DNA of 5,422 nt from assembly GCA_016195115.1 (NCBI GenBank), contig JACQAI010000678.1:1-5422 (forward strand). The letters run 5' to 3'. The position numbers and the translations under genes were made by a program. Positions 1 to 5,422 of the stretch are shown here, piece by piece (positions within the stretch are counted from its first letter, which is position 1; each line of letters starts with the position of its first letter). The notes under the pieces are model-generated. The model was not told the origin of the DNA. It was given only the letters and a program-made list of their open reading frames with translations, and did no database searches. Source of the DNA: Pseudomonadota bacterium. GTDB lineage: Bacteria; Pseudomonadota; Alphaproteobacteria; Elsterales; Elsteraceae.

Positions 1-346
1 CGAGCTCGGGCCCGACGACGTGGACGATGCCCTGGCGCGAGTCCGCCAAACCGTAGGACTCGATGCCGGCACGCGCCGTGTTCGTGTCGAGCAGCTCGAC
101 CATGGTACGCGCCTCGGGATCGGCGATCGGGTGCGCGCGATCGCCCGTCGGCACGTAGTGGTCGGCGAAGCCGAAGGTCTGACGCGGCCGGCGCACCGTG
201 CGCCCGGCATGCCACAGATTGGCGAAGGCGTGAAACGAGCCTTCGTGGACGAAATTGCGGTCGACATAGAGCAGGGCCGCCTCGTCCTGCGTGACCACGA
301 CATGGTCGCGCCAGATCTTCTCGAACAAGGTCAGGGGCTCCACCAT
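1..346 (-). CDS. LeuC/aconitase-family dehydratase large subunit (N-terminal 115 residues, cut by left edge)
   Basis: This is the N-terminal part of a LeuC-like large subunit of the aconitase superfamily. Such proteins pair with a LeuD-like small subunit and carry a 4Fe-4S cluster that isomerises or hydrates small dicarboxylic acids, with isopropylmalate as the classic substrate. Visible LeuC hallmarks are TLFEKIW at residues 6-12, [13 protein letters not shown] near 25-37, RRPRQTF at 52-58 with ADHYVPT just after it, and [11 protein letters not shown] at 104-114. The cluster cysteines and the HTATHG-type region lie beyond the edge. The ATG at 346 is chosen because TLFEKIW then sits at the usual distance from the N-terminus. 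No Shine-Dalgarno precedes it. The gene is divergent from the hpxZ-like gene. It departs from the housekeeping form (HAFANLW in place of the usual SPQAFDGL-type stretch, DHYVPT rather than DHNVPT), so it may be a catabolic paralogue acting on maleate, citramalate or a dimethylmalate-like acid. The family call is firm; the substrate is open. Confidence 0.85.
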   Translation of the reverse strand, partial: MVEPLTLFEKIWRDHVVVTQDEAALLYVDRNFVHEGSFHAFANLWHAGRTVRRPRQTFGFADHYVPTGDRAHPIADPEARTMVELLDTNTARAGIESYGLADSRQGIVHVVGPEL

Positions 347-382
347 CGCGCCATTGGACCGGAAAGCCCACGCGTCGGTCAA
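346..382 (-). promoter_or_regulatory. Possible promoter of the leuC-like gene, near-leaderless
   Basis: Read on the minus strand, TTGACC (382-377) and TCCAAT (358-353) are separated by 18 nt. They match the sigma-70 consensus at 5/6 and 4/6 positions. Transcription would start near 346, at the ATG itself, which would fit the lack of a ribosome-binding site. Leaderless mRNAs are known in alphaproteobacteria. The match is weak and could be chance. Confidence 0.22.
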
Positions 383-385
383 TGG
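351..385. promoter_or_regulatory. Imperfect inverted repeat in the divergent gap, candidate operator
   Basis: The left arm CCATTGGACC (351-360) faces the right arm GGTCAATGG (377-385) across 16 nt. The arms are perfect reverse complements apart from one extra G in the left arm, with a perfect outer CCATTG/CAATGG core. The repeat lies between the starts of the leuC-like gene and the hpxZ-like gene and covers both hexamers of the putative leuC promoter, a common layout for a regulator of divergent units. No regulator gene is visible to assign it to. Confidence 0.35.
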
Positions 386-441
386 ACTGCCGCGGCTTCA
401 CGGCGGCGCGACGCGACCGTAAGGTCGATGACCAGCCCCGC

Positions 442-446
442 GGGAG
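442..446 (+). promoter_or_regulatory. Shine-Dalgarno that decides the hpxZ-like start
   Basis: GGGAG ends 8 nt before the ATG at 455. The alternative in-frame ATG at 428 has only AAGG three nucleotides upstream, which is too close. This favours the 455 start, giving an N-terminus of MDINLPEVV that matches the family. Confidence 0.6.
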
Positions 447-454
447 CCGCCTGC

Positions 455-829
455 ATGGACATCAACCTGCCCGAGGTCGTCGCCGAGGTGACGGCGCACT
501 TCCAGCGCTACGAGACCGCGCTGGTGACCAACGACATCGCGACCTTGAACGCGCTGTTCTGGAACAACACCCTCACCTTGCGCTACGGCTTGAATGAGAA
601 TCTCTACGGCCATGCCGCGATCGTGGGGTTCCGCGCGGCCCGCTCGCCGGTCGGCCTGGCGCGCACGACCAGCAACACAATGATCACGACCTATGGGCGG
701 GACTTCGCGACCGCCAACACCGAGTTCCGGCGTCCCCAGGTCGAGCGCGGCGGCCGCCAGAGCCAGACCTGGGCGCGCATGCCGGAGGGCTGGCGCATCG
801 TTTCGGCGCACGTTTCGCTGATCGGTTGA
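455..829 (+). CDS. HpxZ/AtzH-like protein (DUF3225, NTF2-like fold)
   Basis: This is a 124-residue cytoplasmic protein of the HpxZ/AtzH family, small alpha+beta proteins of the SnoaL/NTF2-like fold. Family members sit in oxalurate catabolism clusters (hpxWXYZ) and beside cyanuric acid degradation genes (atzGEFDH). AtzH has been described as acting on a small dicarboxyurea intermediate; this is recalled from the literature, not derived here. Diagnostic stretches are NLPEVVAEV (4-12), [15 protein letters not shown] (22-36), [10 protein letters not shown] (43-52), [25 protein letters not shown] (67-91), [22 protein letters not shown] (100-121). The length is normal. The start is ATG 455, not 428, because of Shine-Dalgarno spacing and family N-termini. 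It precedes the hydratase by 34 nt in the same direction, so the two are probably co-transcribed. Its usual partners (AtzG-like and AtzE/HpxY-like amidase subunits) are absent nearby, so its role here is uncertain. Confidence 0.85.
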   Translation: MDINLPEVVAEVTAHFQRYETALVTNDIATLNALFWNNTLTLRYGLNENLYGHAAIVGFRAARSPVGLARTTSNTMITTYGRDFATANTEFRRPQVERGGRQSQTWARMPEGWRIVSAHVSLIG

Positions 830-852
830 GGATAGACTGCCGAGTCGCCAGG

Positions 853-857
853 GGAGG
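853..857 (+). promoter_or_regulatory. Shine-Dalgarno of the hydratase gene
   Basis: GGAGG within a G-rich run (851-858) ends 6 nt before the ATG at 864. It is the best-spaced plus-strand ribosome-binding site in the window. It excludes the ATG at 859, which overlaps it and is out of frame. Confidence 0.75.
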
Positions 858-863
858 GATGCG

Positions 864-1637
864 ATGAGCGGGATCGACGTCGAGGCGGCGGTGCGCGACT
901 TCGAGGCCGCGCGGGCGCGCGGCGAGCACTTCCCCGCCGCCTGGTTCGATCGCCTGGCGCTCGACGACGCCTTCCGTATTCAGCTGGCGCTGATCCGCCG
1001 CCGCGCCGGCCAGCCGGGGCAGCGCCGCGTCGGCTGGAAGGTCGGGCTGACCGCCAAGGCGATCCAGGAGCAGTTCGGCGTGCACGAGCCGGTGTTCGGC
1101 TGTTTGCTGGAGGAGGGGCGCAAACCGTCGGGCCATGGCTTCCGCGCCGCCGAGCTGATCAAGCCCGGGTTCGAGAACGAGATCCTGATCGAGCTCGGCC
1201 GCGACCTGGCGCCGGGTGCCGACGTTGCCGCGGTTGCGGCGGCGGTCGCTACGCTGGCGCCCGCGCTCGAGATCATCGAAACTCGCGGCGACTTCACCCG
1301 CCAGCTCGCCGTCGCGCTCGCCGACAACGCCCAGCAGAAGGCCTTCGTGGTCGGGACGCCGGTGCGCCCCGCCGACGTCGGCGATCTCACCGCCGTGACC
1401 GCGCGCGTGCGCATCAACGGCGCCGAGGTCGCCAGCGGCACCGGCGCGGCGGTGCTCGGTCATCCCTACAACTCGGTCGCCTGGCTGGCCGGCAAGCTCG
1501 CCGAATTCGGCGAGCGCCTCAGCGCCGGCGACGTCATCATGTCGGGCTCGTTCACCCGCCAGTTCCCGCTCGCCGCCGGCGACCAGGTCGAGACCGTGTT
1601 CGAGGGCTTAGGCGCGGTGACGACCCGCGTCAGCTGA
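864..1637 (+). CDS. 2-keto-4-pentenoate hydratase-like enzyme (MhpD/DmpE family, FAH superfamily)
   Basis: A 257-residue cytoplasmic enzyme of the MhpD/DmpE hydratase and DmpH 4-oxalocrotonate decarboxylase family, which belongs to the fumarylacetoacetate hydrolase superfamily. The typical reaction adds water to 2-hydroxypenta-2,4-dienoate to give 4-hydroxy-2-oxovalerate in aromatic meta-cleavage pathways. Visible signatures are DDAFRIQ (34-40), GWKVGLTAKA (57-66), HEPVFGCLL (74-82), PGFENEI (101-107), ALEIIETR (134-141), DNAQQKAFVVG (154-164), GTGAAVLGHPYNSVAWLA (192-209) and AGDVIMSGSFT (221-231). E104, E106 and E136 align by position with the family's acidic metal ligands. The length is typical and the gene is intact. 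Its stop overlaps the convergent queG stop. No aldolase or dehydrogenase partner of a meta-cleavage pathway is visible, so it may instead act as a decarboxylase or on a different oxo-acid. The family is firm; the substrate is unknown. Confidence 0.9.
   Translation: MSGIDVEAAVRDFEAARARGEHFPAAWFDRLALDDAFRIQLALIRRRAGQPGQRRVGWKVGLTAKAIQEQFGVHEPVFGCLLEEGRKPSGHGFRAAELIKPGFENEILIELGRDLAPGADVAAVAAAVATLAPALEIIETRGDFTRQLAVALADNAQQKAFVVGTPVRPADVGDLTAVTARVRINGAEVASGTGAAVLGHPYNSVAWLAGKLAEFGERLSAGDVIMSGSFTRQFPLAAGDQVETVFEGLGAVTTRVS
1496..1515. repeat. 20-bp perfect palindrome inside the hydratase gene
   Basis: GCTCGCCGAATTCGGCGAGC is identical to its own reverse complement and is centred on GAATTC. It encodes part of KLAEFGERL of the hydratase. 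Codon constraint in GC-rich DNA may account for it, but it is the longest uninterrupted palindrome I noticed in the window. Confidence 0.9.
1630..1637. other. Shared stop-codon palindrome of two convergent genes
   Basis: TCAGCTGA is self-complementary. It supplies the TGA of the hydratase on the plus strand (1635-1637) and the TGA of queG on the minus strand (1632-1630), so the genes overlap tail to tail by 8 bp. There is no intergenic space for a terminator, and none was seen just inside either gene. Confidence 0.95.
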
Positions 1638-2796
1638 TCTCGGACGCCGCCGACCACTCCGCGCGCACGCCGGCGTCGGTCTCGGCGGCCGAATGGTGCG
1701 CGCGCAAGGCGGCAAAGCCGGCATTGTCGAGCAGTTGCTCGAGCGCCCACACTGCGGCGCCGCGCACCAGCGGTGACGCGTCATCGAGCAAGCGTTCCGC
1801 CACCGGCGCGAGGGTGCGGTCGCCGCTGTTGCCGAGCGCGATCAGGACGTTGCGTACGAAGCGGTCGCGGCCGGTGCGCTTGACCGGCGAGCCGGCGAAC
1901 AGGGTGCGGAAGCCGGCGTCGTCGAGTTCGGCGAGCGCCGCCAGGCGCGGCGCGGTCAGCTCGGCGCGCGGCAGCAGCCCGGGGGTCGCGTGCGGCGTCG
2001 CGAACTTGTTCCACGGGCAGACCGCCAGGCAATCGTCGCAGCCGTAGATCCGGTTGCCCATCAACGGCCTGAGATCGCGCGCGATCGGACCTTTGTGCTC
2101 GATCGTCAGGTAGGAGATGCAGCGCCGCGCGTCGAGTTGGTAGGGTGCCGGAAACGCCGCGGTCGGGCAGACCTCGAGGCAGCGCTGGCAGGCACCGCAA
2201 TGGTCGCTCTCGGCGGTGTCGGGCGACAGCGCCAACGTCGTGTAGACCTCACCGAGGAACAGCCACGAGCCGTGGCGGCGCGACACCAGGTTGGTGTGTT
2301 TGCCCTGCCAGCCCAGCCCGGCCTGTGCCGCGATCGGTTTCTCCATCACGGGCGCGGTGTCGACGAACAGCTTTACCTCGGCGCCGAAGTTCTGATGCAT
2401 CCATGCCGCGAGCACGCGCAGCTTGCGCTTGAGCACGTCGTGATAGTCGCGGTTGCGCGCGTAGACCGAGATCGTGCCGCGGTCGGGTTGCGCCAGCGAT
2501 GCCAGTGGGTCGTCGGTCGGCGCGTAGGACAAGCCGCACACCACCACGCTGCGCGCGGCGGGCCACAGCGCGCGCGGCGCACCGCGCTGGGGCTGGCGCG
2601 CCGCCAACCAGCCCATGTCGCCGTGATAACCGCGCGCGAGATATTCGGCGAGATCGCTGCGCGCCTGGTCGCCGAGCTCGGCCGCCGCAAAGCCGACCGC
2701 GTCGAAGCCGAGCGCCAGCGCACGCGCGCGGATGGTGTCGCGCGGGGACGCCGCGGGGGGCCGCTCAGCCGCGGCCGCGGTAGGGCTGGACCTCAT
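1630..2796 (-). CDS. queG: Epoxyqueuosine reductase
   Basis: QueG catalyses the last step of queuosine synthesis: cobalamin-dependent reduction of epoxyqueuosine to queuosine in the tRNA anticodon, using two 4Fe-4S clusters. The 388-residue protein has the N-terminal cobalamin-binding reductase region with [17 protein letters not shown] (110-126) and [21 protein letters not shown] (142-162), where D146 matches the family's proposed catalytic acid. Next comes a ferredoxin-like part with cysteines 200, 203, 206 and 210 ([12 protein letters not shown]), C226 before the conserved YLTIEHKG (229-236), and C253, C256 and C260 ([11 protein letters not shown]). The C-terminal third is HEAT-like ([12 protein letters not shown], then [16 protein letters not shown]), the part that helps hold tRNA. 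All eight cysteines are present and the length is normal. The ATG at 2796 is the only ATG, GTG or TTG start before the conserved domain, so the gene really overlaps the queF end by 32 nt. The nearest Shine-Dalgarno is 17 nt away, so translation probably depends on coupling to queF. Confidence 0.97.
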   Translation of the reverse strand: MRSSPTAAAAERPPAASPRDTIRARALALGFDAVGFAAAELGDQARSDLAEYLARGYHGDMGWLAARQPQRGAPRALWPAARSVVVCGLSYAPTDDPLASLAQPDRGTISVYARNRDYHDVLKRKLRVLAAWMHQNFGAEVKLFVDTAPVMEKPIAAQAGLGWQGKHTNLVSRRHGSWLFLGEVYTTLALSPDTAESDHCGACQRCLEVCPTAAFPAPYQLDARRCISYLTIEHKGPIARDLRPLMGNRIYGCDDCLAVCPWNKFATPHATPGLLPRAELTAPRLAALAELDDAGFRTLFAGSPVKRTGRDRFVRNVLIALGNSGDRTLAPVAERLLDDASPLVRGAAVWALEQLLDNAGFAALRAHHSAAETDAGVRAEWSAASEIS

Positions 2797-3229
2797 GGGG
2801 CGGGATCCACACGCCCTCCGGGGGCGGACCCGACTGATAGAACACGTCGATCGGCATGCCGCCGCGCGGATACCAGTAGCCGCCGATGCGCAGCCAGTGC
2901 GGCTCCAGGGTCGCGGCCAGCCGCTTGGCGATGTCGAGCGTGGTTGCTTCGTGGAAGGCGCCGTGATTGCGGAACGACCCGAGATAGAGCTTGAGCGACT
3001 TGCTCTCGATCAGCCAGCGCGCGGGGATGTAGTCGATGACCAGATGCGCGAAGTCCGGCTGGCCGGTGATCGGACACAGGCAGGTGAACTCCGGTGCCGT
3101 GAAGCGCACGACATAGCGGTCGCCGGCGTGCGGATTGGCGACGCGTTCGAGCTTTGCATCCGCCGGCGACGCCGGCAGCGGCGTCGGCCGGCCGAGCTGC
3201 GTCAAAGGGGGAGCGCTGTGGTCTGCCAT
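2765..3229 (-). CDS. queF: NADPH-dependent 7-cyano-7-deazaguanine reductase (preQ0 reductase, short type)
   Basis: QueF reduces the nitrile of preQ0 to the aminomethyl group of preQ1 using NADPH, giving the base that Tgt inserts into tRNA. The 154-residue length is that of the short, single-domain class (Bacillus YkvM-like), a tunnelling-fold protein, rather than the long E. coli class. [15 protein letters not shown] (48-62) holds the catalytic cysteine C52, which forms the thioimide adduct, and D59, the proton donor. [20 protein letters not shown] (75-94) is the QueF signature for substrate and NADPH binding, and E94 binds the deazaguanine. A second cysteine, C50, sits where many homologues have serine. 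The ATG at 3229 lies 4 nt after the tgt stop, with only a weak GGGA upstream, so it is probably coupled to tgt. Its last 32 nt overlap queG. The family and function calls are secure. Confidence 0.97.
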   Translation of the reverse strand: MADHSAPPLTQLGRPTPLPASPADAKLERVANPHAGDRYVVRFTAPEFTCLCPITGQPDFAHLVIDYIPARWLIESKSLKLYLGSFRNHGAFHEATTLDIAKRLAATLEPHWLRIGGYWYPRGGMPIDVFYQSGPPPEGVWIPPHEVQPYRGRG

Positions 3230-3233
3230 GGCG

Positions 3234-4415
3234 TTATCCCGTCGAGCGATCGGCCAGGCTCGGGATGTCGCCGAGCCCCTGCTCGGCCTCGAACCCGGCG
3301 GCGAACTCGGCCATGCGGCCGCCCTCGATGGCGGCGCGCAAGCCGGCCATCAAGGCCTGATAGTAGTGCAGATTGTGCCAAGTCAACAGCATCACGCCGA
3401 GGATCTCCTGGGCGCGGATCAGGTGATGGATGTAGGCGCGCGAATAGCCGCGGCACGCCGGGCAATCGCAGCCATCGTCGATCGGCCGGTCGTCGCCGCC
3501 GTGGCGCGCATTGCGCATGTTGAGCGTGCCGCGCCGCGTGAAGGCCTGGCCGGTGCGTCCCGAGCGCGTCGGCAGCACGCAATCGAACAGGTCGATGCCG
3601 CGCATGACCGCGCCGACCAGATCGTCCGGCTTGCCGACGCCCATCAGGTAGCGCGGCTGCTCGGCGGGCAGCAGCGGCGCGGTCTGCTCGACGACCTGGA
3701 ACATGGCCGCCTGACCTTCGCCGACCGCCAGTCCGCCGATCGCGTAGCCTTCGAAGCCGATCTTGGTCAGCGCCATCACCGAGCGCGCGCGCAGATCGAG
3801 ATAGACGCCGCCCTGGACGATGCCGAACAGGCCGCGCCCGGGGCGCGGCCGGAAGCGCGCACGGGAGCGCTCGGCCCACCGCATCGACAGCAGCATCGAG
3901 GTCTCGGCCTGCTCGCGGGTCGCCGGGAACGGCGTGCACTCGTCGAAGCACATGGCGATGTCGGTATCGAGCAGCTCCTGGATCTCGACCGAGCGCTCGG
4001 GCCCGAGCGCGTGCAGGCTGCCGTCGAGATGCGATTTGAACACCACGCCGTCCTCGCCGAGCGTGCGCAGGCCGGCCAGCGACATGACCTGGAACCCGCC
4101 GGAGTCGGTGAGCAGCGGGCGGTCCCAGTTCATGAAGCGGTGCAGACCACCGAGCGCGGCGACGCGCTCGGCGCCGGGACGCAGCATCAGGTGGTAGGTG
4201 TTGGCGAGCACGATCTCGGTGCCGGTCGCGGCGACCGAGCCCGGCAGCATCGCCTTGACCGTGGCGGCGGTGCCGACCGGCATGAAGGCCGGCGTGTTGA
4301 CCGCGCCGTGCGCGGTGTGCAGCAGACCGCGGCGCGCCTGGTCGTCGCGCGCCAGCAGCTCGAACGACGCCCCGACCGGCTGCAGCGGCGCCAGCGCCTG
4401 TGGTTCGTGGTTCAC
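3234..4415 (-). CDS. tgt: Queuine/preQ1 tRNA-guanine transglycosylase
   Basis: Tgt exchanges guanine 34 of tRNAs with GUN anticodons (Asp, Asn, His, Tyr) for preQ1. It is a cytoplasmic TIM-barrel zinc enzyme. The protein is 393 residues, normal for the bacterial family. [11 protein letters not shown] (103-113) supplies D104, CFDEC (156-160) supplies D158, GIVQGG (198-203) and GGLAVGE (227-233) line the base pocket, and [15 protein letters not shown] (273-287) carries the nucleophile D278. The zinc site is complete: C316, C318, C321 and H347 (TWHN). A longer open frame reaches 4538, but its first 41 residues are arginine-rich and overlap queA. The GTG at 4415 is preferred because GGAGGG lies 6 nt upstream and GTGA overlaps the queA stop. 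The gene lies between queA and queF in the queuosine operon. Confidence 0.97.
   Translation of the reverse strand: MNHEPQALAPLQPVGASFELLARDDQARRGLLHTAHGAVNTPAFMPVGTAATVKAMLPGSVAATGTEIVLANTYHLMLRPGAERVAALGGLHRFMNWDRPLLTDSGGFQVMSLAGLRTLGEDGVVFKSHLDGSLHALGPERSVEIQELLDTDIAMCFDECTPFPATREQAETSMLLSMRWAERSRARFRPRPGRGLFGIVQGGVYLDLRARSVMALTKIGFEGYAIGGLAVGEGQAAMFQVVEQTAPLLPAEQPRYLMGVGKPDDLVGAVMRGIDLFDCVLPTRSGRTGQAFTRRGTLNMRNARHGGDDRPIDDGCDCPACRGYSRAYIHHLIRAQEILGVMLLTWHNLHYYQALMAGLRAAIEGGRMAEFAAGFEAEQGLGDIPSLADRSTG
3830..3850 (-). repeat. GC-only hairpin inside tgt
   Basis: Ten-base arms GGCCGCGCCC and GGGCGCGGCC flank a single base. As tgt mRNA this could fold into an 8-bp all-GC stem with a 5-nt loop. 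It encodes the RPRPGRG stretch just before GLFGIVQGG. No U-run follows, so it is not an intrinsic terminator. It may be a by-product of base composition. Confidence 0.6.
4412..4415 (-). other. GTGA stop/start overlap of queA and tgt
   Basis: Read on the minus strand, GTGA contains the GTG start of tgt (4415-4413) and the TGA stop of queA (4414-4412). Such 4-nt overlaps allow ribosomes finishing the first gene to re-initiate on the second, keeping the two products in step. Confidence 0.9.
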
Positions 4416-5422
4416 CGCGCGCCCTCCGGCGCGGCCCGGCGCAGCAGGCAGCAGTCGCCGTAGGAGTAGAACCGGTAACCGGCGGCGATGGCGTGGGCGT
4501 AGGCTGCACGCATCCGTTCGGTCCCGGCAAAGGCGCACACCAGCATGAAGAGCGTCGAGCGCGGCAAGTGGAAGTTGGTCAGCAGCAGATCGGCCATCCT
4601 AAAAGTATAGCCGGGCGTGATGAAGATGTCGGTCTCGCCGGCGAAGGCCGCTAGGGTACCGTCGGGTCCGATCGCGGCCTCGAGCAGGCGTAGGCTGGTG
4701 GTGCCGACCGCGACGACGCGGCCGCCGGCGGCGCGCGCCTGGTTGATGCGCACCGCGGCGCTGGGGGCGATTTCGCCGTATTCGGCATGCATGCGGTGCT
4801 GCCGCACCTCCTCGGTGCGCACCGGTAGGAAGGTGCCGGCGCCGACGTGCAAGGTCAGCGCCACGGTCGCGACGCCGCGCTCGTGAAGGCCGGCCATCAG
4901 GCCGCCGGTGAAGTGCAAGCCCGCGGTCGGCGCCGCGACCGCCCCGGCATGGGTCGCGAACAGCGTCTGGTAGTCCTCGCGATCGCGCGGGTCGGGCTCG
5001 GCCGCGCGGCGGATATAGGGTGGCAGCGGCATGCGGCCGTAGGTCTCGAGCTGGTGGAACAGCGCGGCATCATCGCCGCCGAACTGTAGCACCACGTCGC
5101 CCTCGGGCCCGCGGCCAGCGACCGCAGCGGCGAAGCCGGGCGCGAACTCGATGGTGTCGCCGACATGAAGCCGACGGCCCGGTCGGGCGAAGGCGCGCCA
5201 GCGTCCCGGTGCCTCGCGCTTGTGCAAGGTCACTTCGACCGCGGCGCCACGGCGCACACCGTCGAGCCGCGCCGGCAGCACGCGGGTGTCGTTGACCACG
5301 AGCACGTCGCCCGGCGCCAGCAGCTCGGGCAGGTCGGCCACCACCCGGTCGATCAGGCGGTCGCCGACCTCGAGCAGCCGGGCGCTGTCACGCGGCCGCG
5401 CCGGATGGGCTGCGATCAGCGC
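4412..5422 (-). CDS. queA: S-adenosylmethionine:tRNA ribosyltransferase-isomerase (5' end cut by right edge)
   Basis: QueA transfers and isomerises the ribosyl part of S-adenosylmethionine onto preQ1 in tRNA, producing epoxyqueuosine. The visible 336 residues read in frame from the very last base of the window, starting [19 protein letters not shown], so only the first dozen or so residues (the usual MxxxxFDFxLPxx start) are missing. Family blocks are [10 protein letters not shown] (44-53), APTAGLHFT (164-172), [10 protein letters not shown] (192-201), MHAEYGEI (211-218), GTTSLRLLE (240-248), TDIFITPGY (264-272), [16 protein letters not shown] (280-295) and YRFYSYGD (316-323). A GTG at 5344 could be taken as the start but lies within the conserved N-terminal domain, so it is rejected. 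The gene is first in the visible operon and overlaps tgt by 4 nt. Codons at residues 272-275 are unusually AT-rich and may hide a promoter. Confidence 0.97.
   Translation of the reverse strand, partial: ALIAAHPARPRDSARLLEVGDRLIDRVVADLPELLAPGDVLVVNDTRVLPARLDGVRRGAAVEVTLHKREAPGRWRAFARPGRRLHVGDTIEFAPGFAAAVAGRGPEGDVVLQFGGDDAALFHQLETYGRMPLPPYIRRAAEPDPRDREDYQTLFATHAGAVAAPTAGLHFTGGLMAGLHERGVATVALTLHVGAGTFLPVRTEEVRQHRMHAEYGEIAPSAAVRINQARAAGGRVVAVGTTSLRLLEAAIGPDGTLAAFAGETDIFITPGYTFRMADLLLTNFHLPRSTLFMLVCAFAGTERMRAAYAHAIAAGYRFYSYGDCCLLRRAAPEGAR
4422..4427 (-). promoter_or_regulatory. Shine-Dalgarno that decides the tgt start
   Basis: GGAGGG lies inside the last codons of queA and is spaced 6 nt from the GTG at 4415. 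No comparable site serves the upstream start at 4538, so this site fixes the shorter 393-residue tgt product. Confidence 0.8.
4604..4632 (-). promoter_or_regulatory. Possible internal promoter within queA serving tgt-queF-queG
   Basis: On the minus strand, CCGACA (4632-4627) and TATACT (4609-4604) are spaced exactly 17 nt and match sigma-70 consensus at 4/6 and 5/6 positions. The site lies about 190 nt upstream of the tgt start. The hexamer falls in a short AT-rich patch (codons TAT ACT TTT AGG) that stands out from the very GC-rich codon use around it. Internal promoters are common in long operons, but this one rests on pattern alone. Confidence 0.3.

Noticed and set aside
414..427. Small inverted repeat CGACC-GTAA-GGTCG before the hpxZ-like gene
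   Set aside because: Five-base arms are expected often by chance at this GC content, no U-run follows, and it is not positioned as a clear operator or terminator.
20..454. Upstream in-frame extension of the hpxZ-like gene to position 20
   Set aside because: The extra 145 residues are antisense to the clear LeuC coding frame, resemble no family, and the Shine-Dalgarno and conserved MDINLPEVV start point to 455.
684..1463. 259-residue minus-strand open frame across the hydratase
   Set aside because: It is antisense to a gene with full family motifs and a strong Shine-Dalgarno; there is no protein signature of its own.
2769..2780. 12-bp palindrome CCGCGGCCGCGG at the end of queF
   Set aside because: It is a simple GC alternation encoding Arg-Gly codons; such short GC palindromes are common here.
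1990..2994. 334-residue plus-strand open frame across queG and queF
   Set aside because: It is antisense to two intact queuosine genes, shows no recognisable domain, and has a shadow-frame composition.
3135..4463. 442-residue open frame on the plus strand across tgt
   Set aside because: It is antisense to tgt, is low-complexity in arginine, alanine and glutamine, and arises because stop codons are rare in GC-rich DNA.
3202..4530. 442-residue open frame on the minus strand overlapping tgt in another frame
   Set aside because: Its composition is arginine- and alanine-rich with no motif, while the other frame encodes an intact Tgt with all catalytic and zinc residues.
4416..4538. Longer tgt with an ATG-type start at 4538
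   Set aside because: The added 41 residues are arginine-rich, overlap the end of queA and lack a ribosome-binding site; the GTG at 4415 has GGAGGG 6 nt upstream.

Overview
This window is strongly GC-rich, gene-dense DNA. All of it is coding except a 108-base divergent gap and short spacers. The codon bias, the compact queA-tgt-queF-queG block and the wording of the Tgt and QueA proteins suggest a high-GC proteobacterium, most likely an alphaproteobacterium. That placement is inferred from the sequence alone. No rRNA, tRNA, insertion sequence, CRISPR array or phage gene was seen.

Left part (1-1637) is a small metabolic region. A LeuC/aconitase-family dehydratase runs off the left edge on the minus strand. 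It is divergent from a two-gene plus-strand unit: an HpxZ/AtzH-like protein (DUF3225, NTF2-like fold) followed by a 2-keto-4-pentenoate hydratase-like enzyme of the fumarylacetoacetate hydrolase superfamily. The 108-bp gap between the two units holds an imperfect inverted repeat that overlaps a weak promoter-like pair, so shared regulation is plausible but unproven. The substrate of this cluster cannot be read from the window.

Right part (1630-5422) is a minus-strand operon for the late steps of queuosine tRNA modification, transcribed queA > tgt > queF > queG. QueF reduces preQ0 to preQ1, Tgt exchanges preQ1 for guanine at tRNA position 34, QueA adds the epoxycyclopentane ring from S-adenosylmethionine, and QueG reduces epoxyqueuosine to queuosine. 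The genes are packed by a GTGA stop/start overlap (queA/tgt), a 4-nt gap (tgt/queF) and a 32-nt overlap (queF/queG), which points to one translationally coupled transcript. queA is cut by the right edge and lacks only its first residues. The preQ0-forming genes queD, queE and queC are not in the window.

The two parts converge at 1630-1637, where the hydratase and queG stop codons lie inside one 8-bp palindrome, leaving no room for a terminator between them. I did not find a novel defence, mobile or RNA system. The points most worth checking are the divergent regulatory gap, the pairing of an orphan HpxZ-like gene with a hydratase and a LeuC-like gene, and an AT-rich promoter-like patch inside queA.
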